Assembly: GCF_001641695.1 (NCBI RefSeq) | Contig: NZ_LSEF01000042.1 | Location: 1 to 64,000 of the forward strand | Reading direction: 5' to 3' | DNA length: 64,000 nucleotides | DNA from: Bradyrhizobium neotropicale | GTDB taxonomy: Bacteria; Pseudomonadota; Alphaproteobacteria; Rhizobiales; Xanthobacteraceae | In this document: positions 46,455 to 53,859 of the stretch, one piece after another | Layout: each line of letters starts with the position of its first letter | How positions within the stretch are numbered: the first letter of the stretch is position 1 | The notes under the pieces: generated by a model | Told to the model about the DNA's origin: nothing | Database searches by the model: none | What the model saw: only the letters and a program-made list of their open reading frames with translations | Program-made: the position numbers and the translations under genes

Positions 46455-47462
46455 TCATAGCGCCGCTTTCAGAGCACCTTCAAGGAGAAGCAAATCCTCC
46501 GGCAGGGGCGCCTCCCAGTGGAGTAATTCTCCCGTCCTCGGGTGCTCCAATACCAGCAGATAGGCATGCAGGGCCTGCCGTCCAAGGGCGGCCAAAGCCG
46601 CCTGCGACTGGAGGCCGAGCTGGTTTGCCTTGGTCTTGAAATGCGGGCCATAGACGGCGTCTCCCATCAGGGGGTGGCCGATATGGGCGAGGTGGACGCG
46701 GATCTGGTGGGTGCGTCCGGTCTCGAGCTCGCAGGCGAGCAGCGCCGCGACGCCCTTGCCGTCGCGCCCGGCAAAGCTCTGAAGGATCTCCCAATGCGTC
46801 ACCGCCTCGCGGCCGGTCTGGCGCACCGCCATCTTCTCCCTCGCGTGCGGATGGCGGTCGATCGGCGCGTCGACCGTCCCGCGCTGGCGGTTCGGCAGCC
46901 CCCAAGCGAAGGCCATGTAGCCGCGCCGCATCGCGCCCGTCCGGCCGTGATCGGCGAATTGCGCGGTCAGCGATTGGTGGGCGAGGTCGTTCTTGGCGAC
47001 CACCATCAGCCCCGTCGTGTCCTTGTCCAGCCGGTGCACGATGCCGGGCCGGCGCACCCCGCCAATGCCCGACAGCGAAGAGCCGCAATGAGCGATCAGC
47101 GCATTCACCAGCGTGCCGGTCTCGTGGCCGGCCGCCGGGTGCACGACCAGCCCCTTCGGCTTGTTGATGACGATGATGTCGTCGTCCTCGAACACGATAT
47201 CGAGGGCGATGTCCTCGCCCTTCGGCTCCGCCGGGGCTGCCTCCGGCACGTCGATTATGATCGTATCGCCGGCGGCGACGTGATAAGCGGGGTCGCGGAC
47301 CGCGGCGCCCTTCAGGCTCACCGCGCCCGCCAGAATCAGGGCTTTCAGCCTTGATCGCGACAGGTCCGGCAGGCGCGCGGCCAGCACCCGGTCGAGCCGG
47401 GCCGAGCCCTCGTCGCCGGCAACGACAACCTCCAACCTTTGCGCTGACCCAGAGCCCTGCAT
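46455..47462 (-). CDS. rluD: RluA/RluD-family 23S rRNA pseudouridine synthase
   Basis: A 335-residue synthase. The N-terminal S4 RNA-binding domain (about 18-75: RLDRVLAARLPDLSRSRLKA) is followed by the catalytic domain with the signature HRLDKDTTG at 143-151, in which Asp146 is the nucleophile. LETGRTHQIRVHLAHIGHPL is the second family block. RluD modifies U1911, U1915 and U1917 of 23S rRNA in E. coli; the exact sites here are inferred. The start ATG at 47462 overlaps the start codon of the divergent small membrane protein (CATG), an unusually tight divergent arrangement. The longer in-frame extension would overlap that gene completely. Confidence 0.92.
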   Translation of the reverse strand: MQGSGSAQRLEVVVAGDEGSARLDRVLAARLPDLSRSRLKALILAGAVSLKGAAVRDPAYHVAAGDTIIIDVPEAAPAEPKGEDIALDIVFEDDDIIVINKPKGLVVHPAAGHETGTLVNALIAHCGSSLSGIGGVRRPGIVHRLDKDTTGLMVVAKNDLAHQSLTAQFADHGRTGAMRRGYMAFAWGLPNRQRGTVDAPIDRHPHAREKMAVRQTGREAVTHWEILQSFAGRDGKGVAALLACELETGRTHQIRVHLAHIGHPLMGDAVYGPHFKTKANQLGLQSQAALAALGRQALHAYLLVLEHPRTGELLHWEAPLPEDLLLLEGALKAAL

Positions 47463-47802
47463 GACGACCGAAACCGCTGTTCCCGAACCGACCCCCGAGC
47501 AGGCCGCGCTGTTCGCGCGGGTGCGGCGGATGATGCTGATCGCGGGGTTGACCACGGCGCTGGCAATCTGCGCCGTCCTGATCGCGGTGGGCTACCGCCT
47601 TTTCAAGTCGGAGGGAAGGGCGGCCGAGGCCCTGAGCGACGTCACCGCCACCCTGCCGAGGGGCGCGAGGATCGTCTCGACCGCGGTCGCGGGCGACCGC
47701 CTCGTGGTGACCCTCGACGTCGGCGGGGCAACCGAGATCCGCACCTTCGACGCCCACACGTTGAAACCGGCCGGCAAGCTGAAATTTGCCAATGAGCCAT
47801 AA
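47461..47802 (+). CDS. Small membrane-anchored protein (DUF6476-like)
   Basis: A 113-residue protein: acidic N terminus MTTETAVPEPTPEQAALFAR, one TM helix at about 24-46 (MMLIAGLTTALAICAVLIAVGY), then a periplasmic part with LPRGARIVSTAVAGDRLVVT and TEIRTFDAHTLKPAGKLKF. Similar small proteins next to rluD occur in many Rhizobiales; I associate them with DUF6476 from memory. No function is known. The ATG overlaps the rluD start codon on the other strand. Confidence 0.75.
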   Translation: MTTETAVPEPTPEQAALFARVRRMMLIAGLTTALAICAVLIAVGYRLFKSEGRAAEALSDVTATLPRGARIVSTAVAGDRLVVTLDVGGATEIRTFDAHTLKPAGKLKFANEP

Positions 47803-47858
47803 AAGGCTGGTTCGGTCCTTGCGGCGGACAAATTTCGAGGCTATTGGCTAGCCCTCAC

Positions 47859-47933
47859 GCTCCCTTCGTCTAGCGGTTAGGACGCGGCCCTCTCAAGGCT
47901 GAAACAGGGGTTCGATTCCCCTAGGGAGCGCCA
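47859..47933 (+). tRNA. tRNA-Glu(CTC)
   Basis: Full cloverleaf: acceptor GCTCCCT/AGGGAGC perfect, D stem GTC/GAC with GGTT in the loop, anticodon arm CGGCC-CTCTCAA-GGCTG giving anticodon CTC (Glu), T arm AGGGG-TTCGATT-CCCCT, discriminator G and encoded CCA. A partial inverted copy of its 3' end plus flank is found at 52038-52065. Confidence 0.97.
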
Positions 47934-47966
47934 TTTTGCCACCGGTCAGAACAAAACTGCGAACTC
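47928..47966 (+). repeat. Left boundary repeat at the tRNA-Glu 3' end
   Basis: GCGCCATT (end of the tRNA) is followed after 13 bases by GAACAAAACTGCGAACTC (47949-47966). The same two blocks, inverted and two bases apart, occur at 52038-52065. Confidence 0.8.
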
Positions 47967-48154
47967 TGCGGGCGCCGGCCGAAGACTGACGACCTTCCGC
48001 TCGGGATGGTGCTTTGGCGGCGAAAGCCAGCCGGCCTTTTGTCTTCTGCCCAATCATCGAGATCGTGCCGGTTTGATCGCTGCCGTCGATGCCGCCCTTC
48101 GCCGTCGTCCTCCGGTCGGCATGAGGGGTCGAGAGGCGCGGCAGCCGGACGCCG

Positions 48155-48184
48155 TTGACTTGAACTGTACGGTACTGTACGGTT
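48155..48184 (+). promoter_or_regulatory. Promoter/operator of the phd-vapC pair
   Basis: TTGACT (48155-48160) could be a -35 box. It is followed by a 10-bp direct repeat, CTGTACGGTA and CTGTACGGTT (48165-48184), 14 bases before the antitoxin start codon. Repeated sites here are typical for autorepression by Phd-type antitoxins. Confidence 0.6.
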
Positions 48185-48198
48185 CTCTCGGAGGCAAA

Positions 48199-48456
48199 AT
48201 GGTGGACCTCATCTTGCGTAAAGGCGCGGAAGAAGCTCGCAATCAGCTCCCGGATCTTCTTGAGGCCGCTGAGAAGGGCCGTTCGACGATCATTACCAGG
48301 CATGGCCGCCCCGTTGCCGCGTTGGTGCCGATCGAGGCGTATGGCGCGGCCGTTCGCCAGCAGCCGTTGACGCCCGTTGCAGGATCCGGTCGTGGGCTCT
48401 GGGGAAAGAACAGTGCCCGCACGCTTCGAAAGCTGCGTGACGAATGGAGCCGCTAG
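48199..48456 (+). CDS. Phd/YefM-family antitoxin
   Basis: An 85-residue antitoxin. The N-terminal Phd fold is shown by ARNQLPDLLEAAEKGRSTII and the central TRHGRPVAALVPIEAYGA, nearly the family consensus. The C-terminal tail (SGRGLWGKNSARTLRKLRDEWS) would wrap the toxin. The ATG follows CGGAGGCAAA. It overlaps the toxin start by 13 bases, the usual coupling. The antitoxin neutralises the PIN toxin and represses the operon. Confidence 0.92.
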   Translation: MVDLILRKGAEEARNQLPDLLEAAEKGRSTIITRHGRPVAALVPIEAYGAAVRQQPLTPVAGSGRGLWGKNSARTLRKLRDEWSR

Positions 48457-48869
48457 CTCTTTCGGATCTGCCGCAGGACGCGCTGGTTTTGATCGACTCG
48501 GCACCCGTCATCTATTTTCTTGAGGGGCATCCGAAATTCGGACCGCGCTTCAAGCCGCTGTTCGAAGCTCACGAAACAGGGCGCCTGCGCTTTGCCGTGA
48601 CGACCATCACCATTGCCGAGGTGCTGACCGGGCCTCTGCAGGCCGGTGACGACGTGCTTGCGCGACGTTACCGGGCGATCCTGGAGTCGTGGCAACCGGT
48701 CGCGCTTGACGTCGACATTGCGGAAAGCGCTGCGAGACTGCGGGCGTCGCTCCGTCTCAAGCTGGCAGACGCCGTTCAAGCGGCTAGCGCATTGGCGATC
48801 AACGCGGCCGCACTCGTGACGCATGACCGTGATTTCTCACGCGTGCGTTCGCTGCGTATAATTTCCTGA
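48444..48869 (+). CDS. vapC: VapC-type PIN-domain toxin
   Basis: A 141-residue PIN ribonuclease. The acidic metal-binding residues are visible: D18 in LIDSAPVIYFLE, E59 in TIAEVLTG, D109 in LKLADAVQAA, and D128/D130 in THDRDFS. VapC enzymes cut tRNA or rRNA. The gene overlaps the antitoxin frame. It lies at the left end of the putative island next to tRNA-Glu. The active site appears complete. Confidence 0.92.
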   Translation: MEPLALSDLPQDALVLIDSAPVIYFLEGHPKFGPRFKPLFEAHETGRLRFAVTTITIAEVLTGPLQAGDDVLARRYRAILESWQPVALDVDIAESAARLRASLRLKLADAVQAASALAINAAALVTHDRDFSRVRSLRIIS

Positions 48870-48914
48870 AAGGCCCAGCGACTCGTTGTTCCGCTATCAT
48901 TGCCGGGAGTTGCC

Positions 48915-51200
48915 ATGTCGTCGATCGGTGTCTCACTGCTCAACAGCCTTCGTTCGGTTGAGCGTCCGGGCGACTTTTGCGTCAGCGGAATTCGGGAGAT
49001 CTTCATGCCGACGATCGATGTCGACGGCGTGGGCAGGATCGCCTTTCCGATCCTGCCCGTCCAGGCCGAGCAGCTCGTCGCAATCGCCGAGGCAGCCCCC
49101 TATGGAGGGGGCGAGGAGACGGTGGTCGATCGCGAAGTCCGGAGAACTTGGCAGGTCGATTCGGCCAAGGTTCGGATCGGAGGACGTCACTGTAACAAGA
49201 CCCTTGCCGGACTCGTGGCCGACGTAGCCCTCGGGCTCGGTGTGAGCGAGCCGGTGGCGGCCGACTTCTATAAGCTTCTTGTCTACGACACCGGCAGCTT
49301 TTTCGTCGACCACCGCGATACCGAGAAGGTCCCGGGGATGTTCGCGACATTGGTGCTCGTACTGCCCTCGGCCCATAGTGGCGGCGAGTTGGTCGTAAAG
49401 CATCTCGGCCGGGAGATGGTGCTCGACCTGCGTCCGGAGGAATCGTCGGAGATCGGCTTCGCGGGCTTCTATGCCGACTGTGTGCATGAGGTGCGTCCTG
49501 TTAAGACGGGATGTCGCCTGGCCCTCGTCTATAATCTGCGTTTTTCCGGCAAGAGGCGCTCGCTGAAGGCGCCGGATTATCGCGCAGTGCAAGGGCGCGT
49601 GGTGGAATTGCTGCGCAGCTGGGCCAGCGCTGAGGACGAGCCTGACAAGCTGATTGTGTCTTTGGAGCATGCCTACACGCCGGCGGAGCTGTCGTTCAGT
49701 GCGCTCAAAGGGGCCGATGCGGGCGTGGCGTCCGTGCTGGTCAAGGCCGCCGCAGAGGCGGATTGCGATCTTCACCTCGCGCTGGTGTCGATCGAGGAGA
49801 GCGGCAGCGCCGAACATATCCCCTATTACGGCCGTCGTCGCCGTTGGAGCCGAGACGACGAAGAGGACGAAGACGAGGAGTTCGAGGTCGCCGAGGTTAT
49901 CGACCGGGCGCTGATCCTGTCCGAGTGGCGGCGTCCCGACGGCGGCGAGGCGGGATTCGACGAATTTCCGTTCGCCGAGGACGAGCTGTGCCCGCCCGAC
50001 GCTTTCGAGGATCTGACGCCGGACGAGCAGCACTTTCACGAGGCGACGGGCAATGAAGGCGCGTCCTTCGAGCGCACCTACCGCCGTGCCGGCTTCGTGC
50101 TGTGGCCGACCGCGCGCAGGCTCGCGGTGCTGAACCAGGCCGGCCTCCGCACGACACTGCCCTACCTCGAAGAAGTGACGGCGCGTTGGGTGGCAAGCAA
50201 GGCATCGATGCAGTCGCCATTGTGGGATGAGGCCGATGAGCTTTCGGGGCATATGCTGCGCTCGTGGCCCCGTTCGTCTTGGCGAAGTGACGACGACGCC
50301 GAAGTCGGCCGGATGCTCGATGTGCAGGTCCGTCTTGGTAACGTCGCTCACATCGATGCGTTTCTCGCCGAACTGTCCGCCCAAGGCCACTATGTCGCGC
50401 GCGACAACGCCGCGATCCTGTCTGCGGTCGCCTTGCTTCCGGCCTCGCGCGCGACCGAGCTCCTCGTCAGAATTGTCAGACGAAACGCGGCTGCCCATCT
50501 CAGCGCCTGCGGCGATCTGCTGCTGCGCTGCATCGCGGCGCTGGCCGAAACGAGCTGCGATCTCATACAGATCGGCTCAGCTTTGATCGACGTCTTGCCG
50601 GGCGATCCGGCGCGGCCGAAGCAGGTCGATACCTGGCAGGTCGACGCTTGGCAGCGGCCAAAGCCCGTCAAGTCTGGCTTCGTCGTCGACCTTTTGACAG
50701 CGACGAGCCGGATCGATTCGGCGCTTGCGGCGCGTGCGATCGAGCACCTGCTCTCCTGGCCGAAGACATACCAGCCGGACGACGTTCTGGTCCCCGCTGC
50801 TCTCGCGATTGCCAAGCTGGCGGAGAGCAGGGCTTGGCTGGCGGTGGGGCGGCTCCGAGAAGCGTGTCTCGATCACCTGCGCAGGCGCATCGCGCTCCCG
50901 CTGGAAGCGCCGCGAGACTGGACCAGGATCAACCCGCTCAAATGCACCTGTGCCGATTGCCGTGGACTGGGCGCGTTCCTGGTTGCCTCTGATCAACAGC
51001 AATGGCGCCTGAAGGCGGTCCAGGATCGGAGGACCCATGTCGAGCAAAGTGTTCGGAGCGCAGGGTGTGACCTTGACCTGACGACAGAAAGACGCGGCAG
51101 CCCCCACACGCTGATCGCCACCAAGAACCAGGCCAGCTACGAACGATGCGCAAAACAGCGGCAGCAGGATCTGGAGCATGTATCGGTGCTGGGCGGATGA
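48915..51200 (+). CDS. Large 2OG-Fe(II) oxygenase-domain protein
   Basis: A 761-residue protein. The N-terminal third holds a prolyl-4-hydroxylase-like double-stranded beta-helix: YKLLVYDTGSFFVDHRDTEK gives the HxD pair (H133, D135), the distal His191 is in DCVHEVRPV, and Arg201 in GCRLALVYNL would bind 2-oxoglutarate. An Arg/Asp/Glu-rich loop (about 310-330) follows, then a long, probably helical part (about 390-670), and a CTCADC motif near 677-682 in LKCTCADCRGLGAFL. Large two-part oxygenases of this type occur in soil bacteria and fungi; I know of no characterised substrate. ATG at 48915 follows CGGGAGTTGCC; ATG at 49005 is an alternative. Its partner is the next gene. Confidence 0.8.
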   Translation: MSSIGVSLLNSLRSVERPGDFCVSGIREIFMPTIDVDGVGRIAFPILPVQAEQLVAIAEAAPYGGGEETVVDREVRRTWQVDSAKVRIGGRHCNKTLAGLVADVALGLGVSEPVAADFYKLLVYDTGSFFVDHRDTEKVPGMFATLVLVLPSAHSGGELVVKHLGREMVLDLRPEESSEIGFAGFYADCVHEVRPVKTGCRLALVYNLRFSGKRRSLKAPDYRAVQGRVVELLRSWASAEDEPDKLIVSLEHAYTPAELSFSALKGADAGVASVLVKAAAEADCDLHLALVSIEESGSAEHIPYYGRRRRWSRDDEEDEDEEFEVAEVIDRALILSEWRRPDGGEAGFDEFPFAEDELCPPDAFEDLTPDEQHFHEATGNEGASFERTYRRAGFVLWPTARRLAVLNQAGLRTTLPYLEEVTARWVASKASMQSPLWDEADELSGHMLRSWPRSSWRSDDDAEVGRMLDVQVRLGNVAHIDAFLAELSAQGHYVARDNAAILSAVALLPASRATELLVRIVRRNAAAHLSACGDLLLRCIAALAETSCDLIQIGSALIDVLPGDPARPKQVDTWQVDAWQRPKPVKSGFVVDLLTATSRIDSALAARAIEHLLSWPKTYQPDDVLVPAALAIAKLAESRAWLAVGRLREACLDHLRRRIALPLEAPRDWTRINPLKCTCADCRGLGAFLVASDQQQWRLKAVQDRRTHVEQSVRSAGCDLDLTTERRGSPHTLIATKNQASYERCAKQRQQDLEHVSVLGG

Positions 51201-51239
51201 TGTTGGCCCTGCACCGCACGGAACAGCGGGATCGACGAA

Positions 51240-51932
51240 ATGAGCCGGAAAAATCGCGTCCCACTTGCCGATCGCGTCGCCAAAGCGGCTGAGGCGGCAC
51301 TTGCCGCCCGGCACTATGTGAGCGCTATCGACGTCCTCGTCGGGATTGGGTGGCTTGACGCCACAGAGCTGGCGCGCTGGCACCGCGGGCAGATCGAATG
51401 CCTTGAGGCAGTCGTCCGGACCAATCTGCCGCGCATCTCGGAAGCCATGCGGCTATTCCGGTCTTGGGCGTCCGCGCGAGGATTGCTTGCAAGCGAGACC
51501 GCGTATGTCGCTCGTACGCCGCGACGCCAGACACTGCGCTTCAGCCGAAGCGGAAATCCCGCGATCGAGACGTCATACCGGACGCACTGGGTATCGCCTG
51601 AGCTTTCTGAGAAGAAGCGCGAACGCCTGACGGAAAAGACAAGCCGCGCCCCGGAACTGGTGGTGGTCCAGTCCCTGAATGCCGAATGGAAATGCCATCG
51701 TTGCGGCGGCGCCGGCGATCTCTTGATGATGGAGACTCCGGGGCCGACGTGCCTGCGCTGCGTTGGCCTTGATGATCTCGCCTTCCTGCCGACGGGCGAT
51801 GCCACGCTGACGCGGCGCGTCAAGGCGGCCAGCGCGCGCTATGCGGTCGTCGTGCGCTTCAGCCGCACCCGCCGCCGCTACGAACGACAGGGTCTGCTGG
51901 TTGAGCCGCAGGTCCTGGCAGATGCACGCTGA
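51240..51932 (+). CDS. Zinc-ribbon protein, probable partner of the oxygenase
   Basis: A 230-residue protein. The N-terminal helical region (LADRVAKAAEAALAARHYVS, AIDVLVGIGWLDATELARWH) is followed by RFSRSGNPAIETSYRTHWVS and a zinc ribbon CHRCGGAGDLLMMETPGPTC-LRC (about 153-175). The end RFSRTRRRYERQGLLVEPQV is basic. From memory, longer relatives continue into a DUF2293-type domain after this point, so the gene may be truncated here, close to the island boundary. It begins 39 bases after the oxygenase stop and is likely cotranscribed. Nucleic-acid binding is suggested by the ribbon and Arg-rich tail; nothing is proven. Confidence 0.65.
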   Translation: MSRKNRVPLADRVAKAAEAALAARHYVSAIDVLVGIGWLDATELARWHRGQIECLEAVVRTNLPRISEAMRLFRSWASARGLLASETAYVARTPRRQTLRFSRSGNPAIETSYRTHWVSPELSEKKRERLTEKTSRAPELVVVQSLNAEWKCHRCGGAGDLLMMETPGPTCLRCVGLDDLAFLPTGDATLTRRVKAASARYAVVVRFSRTRRRYERQGLLVEPQVLADAR

Positions 51933-52037
51933 TCGAAGGGCTGAACTGCGCCTGCCAGGACGGCTTCGTCCAAACGGTCCTAATGCCGATAAGCGCGAAG
52001 TTTTTCTTGAAACTATGTAGGAATTTCAATGACGTAG

Positions 52038-52065
52038 GAGTTCGCAGTTTTGTTCCGAATGGCGC
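52038..52065 (-). repeat. Right boundary: inverted copy of the tRNA-Glu end
   Basis: Read on the minus strand: GCGCCATT, two bases, then GAACAAAACTGCGAACTC, matching 47928-47935 and 47949-47966 exactly. It closes a 4.1-kb segment with the TA pair and oxygenase. Confidence 0.8.
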
Positions 52066-52202
52066 GCCAGCGGCTCGCAATCAGTCTGATGGCGCCCGTG
52101 TTTTGCCTTGACCCGGCAAACCGCGAAGAGCGTGAAGTCCCACCGGAGGGATCGAGCTCGCACGGCAATTGGTCGTTACTCGCCGCCGTATCGTTCATAC
52201 GA

Positions 52203-53210
52203 TTACTGCGATTGTAGTCGCTTCAGGTCGGCAACGGCGGCACGAGACTCCCGAAACGAGCTTGGGCATCCATCACGGGCAGCCGCAAGTTCTTTTTGGG
52301 CCGAGATTGAGTCCTTGGCCTTGAGCTGAACTATTCCACTGTAATAGTGCGCCTCGCAGATTTGATCTGCATTTTTGGCCACAGCCAAGGCTGCGGCGGG
52401 AGTGATCCGACCGACAAGCAGCTCTCCAATGGATTTGGGCCAATCCTTGAGTTGACCTTTGTCGAGCGCAGCGGACAGCACAATGTCAGCGTCGGCAGAT
52501 CCTCCCTGAGTCCGGGCCACCGATCCCCAAATCAGAGTGTAGCCCTCCGGATCGGAGAATCCCGCCGCCCGGTCATAGCCCGAGGCAGCATCTTTGAAAT
52601 TGCCTCTCAGATAGTAAGCATCTGCCCGGGCAGCGTAATAGTCCGCCGCGACGCGATTTGCCTCTGGACGATCTACGCCTTGGTCTTTGGTGAAGGCGGT
52701 GTTCTTGTCGGCACCGAGCTTGATGGCGTCGGAGAAATCCTGGATCGCTTCGTCCAGCCTGTTCTCGGACAAATAGATTTGTCCGCGACTGAACCGGCTT
52801 GCGGCACTGGAAGGATCGAGATTGATGGCTTCGGTCAACGACGCAATTGCGCGGGTAAGGTCGCCCTTCTTGAAAAAGGTAAGCCCCAGTTCGTGATGAG
52901 CGTAATTGTTCTTTGGGTTGAGTCTGACTGCGTCCGAGAGGTCGGCTTGGGCCGCATCGATATTACCAAGCGCATAGTTTCCAAAGCCACGTTTCAGCAA
53001 AGCCATGGATCGCGCACCGGGCGGCAATCCAGCGTCCTGCGAGAGATTGGTGCAGGCAGCGATCATCCGCGGTACGTCGGCGCTATCTTGACAGGTTCTT
53101 AAGTCTTGCGGATCGACCGCGGAGGCGCCCACCGTCGAGAGGACGACAGAGGCGGTTGTAAGGATCGCTTTGCAGCCGCGGCGTAAGCTTGGAGTTGAAG
53201 CTGCAAACAT
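52203..53210 (-). CDS. Exported tetratricopeptide-repeat protein
   Basis: A 335-residue protein with a signal peptide (CKAILTTASVVLSTVGASAV) and several TPR units: ALLKRGFGNYALGNIDAAQADLSDAVRLNP, AHHELGLTFFKKGDLTRAIASLTEAINLDP and SRFSRGQIYLSENRLDEAIQDFSDAIKLG (given here as start points of each unit), then ADAYYLRGNFKDAASGYDRA. TPRs make a superhelical scaffold for protein binding, here presumably periplasmic. ATG at 53210 follows GCGAGGGGACGAAA and so is preferred over the ATG seven codons upstream. GC content is lower than in most neighbours. Partner unknown. Confidence 0.82.
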   Translation of the reverse strand: MFAASTPSLRRGCKAILTTASVVLSTVGASAVDPQDLRTCQDSADVPRMIAACTNLSQDAGLPPGARSMALLKRGFGNYALGNIDAAQADLSDAVRLNPKNNYAHHELGLTFFKKGDLTRAIASLTEAINLDPSSAASRFSRGQIYLSENRLDEAIQDFSDAIKLGADKNTAFTKDQGVDRPEANRVAADYYAARADAYYLRGNFKDAASGYDRAAGFSDPEGYTLIWGSVARTQGGSADADIVLSAALDKGQLKDWPKSIGELLVGRITPAAALAVAKNADQICEAHYYSGIVQLKAKDSISAQKELAAARDGCPSSFRESRAAVADLKRLQSQ

Positions 53211-53520
53211 TTTCGTCCCCTCGCGCGACATCTAGCCAATGATTACGACAATGGTGATGTGTCCACCAAAAACTGGCCGATGGGCGACCTGGTCAACATG
53301 GCACAGGAGCAGCAAGTGCTTTCCATCAATAGCGAGCGCGACCTGCCCTGGCCACTACCTTATAGCGATTTCAAGACGTCTTTCTACCTGGCATTCGGCA
53401 GAGGTGAAATTACGTTGACGGCGCAGTCAACTCAGGCTTGCGCCGGGATGAAACGGCGGAAGTTTCCTTGCCTTCTGCGAACTCCTTATTTGCTGGCCAA
53501 AGGTGGCGCCTCGCTAGTGG
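53211..53520. other. Intergenic region, no convincing gene
   Basis: About 310 bases with a plus-strand frame of roughly 100 codons that has no ribosome binding site and no recognisable domain. The region is moderately AT-rich and next to a toxin-antitoxin remnant, so it may be decayed foreign DNA. Confidence 0.4.
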
Positions 53521-53672
53521 GTAATCCACGATCTCAACGTCGGCACCTGCGTCGGTCCATCTGAACGCGATCTGCCATTGATCGTTGATACGGATCGAGT
53601 GCTTGCGTGCCAAACGCCCTTGAAAGCTTCAGGGACAGCGCATTGTTAGCGGCGATGCGCTCCCCAATCTCC
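53521..53672 (-). pseudogene. Scrambled higA/higB toxin-antitoxin remnant
   Basis: On the minus strand a segment like the helix-turn-helix of HigA antitoxins (GERIAANNALSLKLSRAFGT, about 53672-53613) is joined, in another frame, to the C-terminal half of a HigB toxin (RKHSIRINDQWQIAFRWTDA then GADVEIVDY, 53613-53521). HigB normally precedes HigA, so the order is reversed and both ends are missing. The HigB part no longer stops after VDY. This is a deletion or rearrangement product. Confidence 0.65.
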
Positions 53673-53859
53673 ACCCGCAACCCATTACCGTGCACCGCCG
53701 CGCGACGGCCACTGTGCATGCCTGTCTGGCGTCATGCCGAGCGTTTGGCGATCGTGCTGCTGCGCTGTAAGCTCGTCCCCGAGACCAAGCGCCGTGTCAC
53801 GTCGGCATGGCGGGCATCGCATGCGCCCTGATTTGCGTCCGTATTACGGAATTCGTCCC

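Noticed and set aside
47934..48198. Integrase or phage genes next to tRNA-Glu
   Set aside because: Looked for an integrase on both strands between the boundary repeats; none is present.
53259..53564. Plus-strand frame of 101 codons between the TPR gene and the hig remnant
   Set aside because: No ribosome binding site or family match, and it runs antisense through the HigB fragment.
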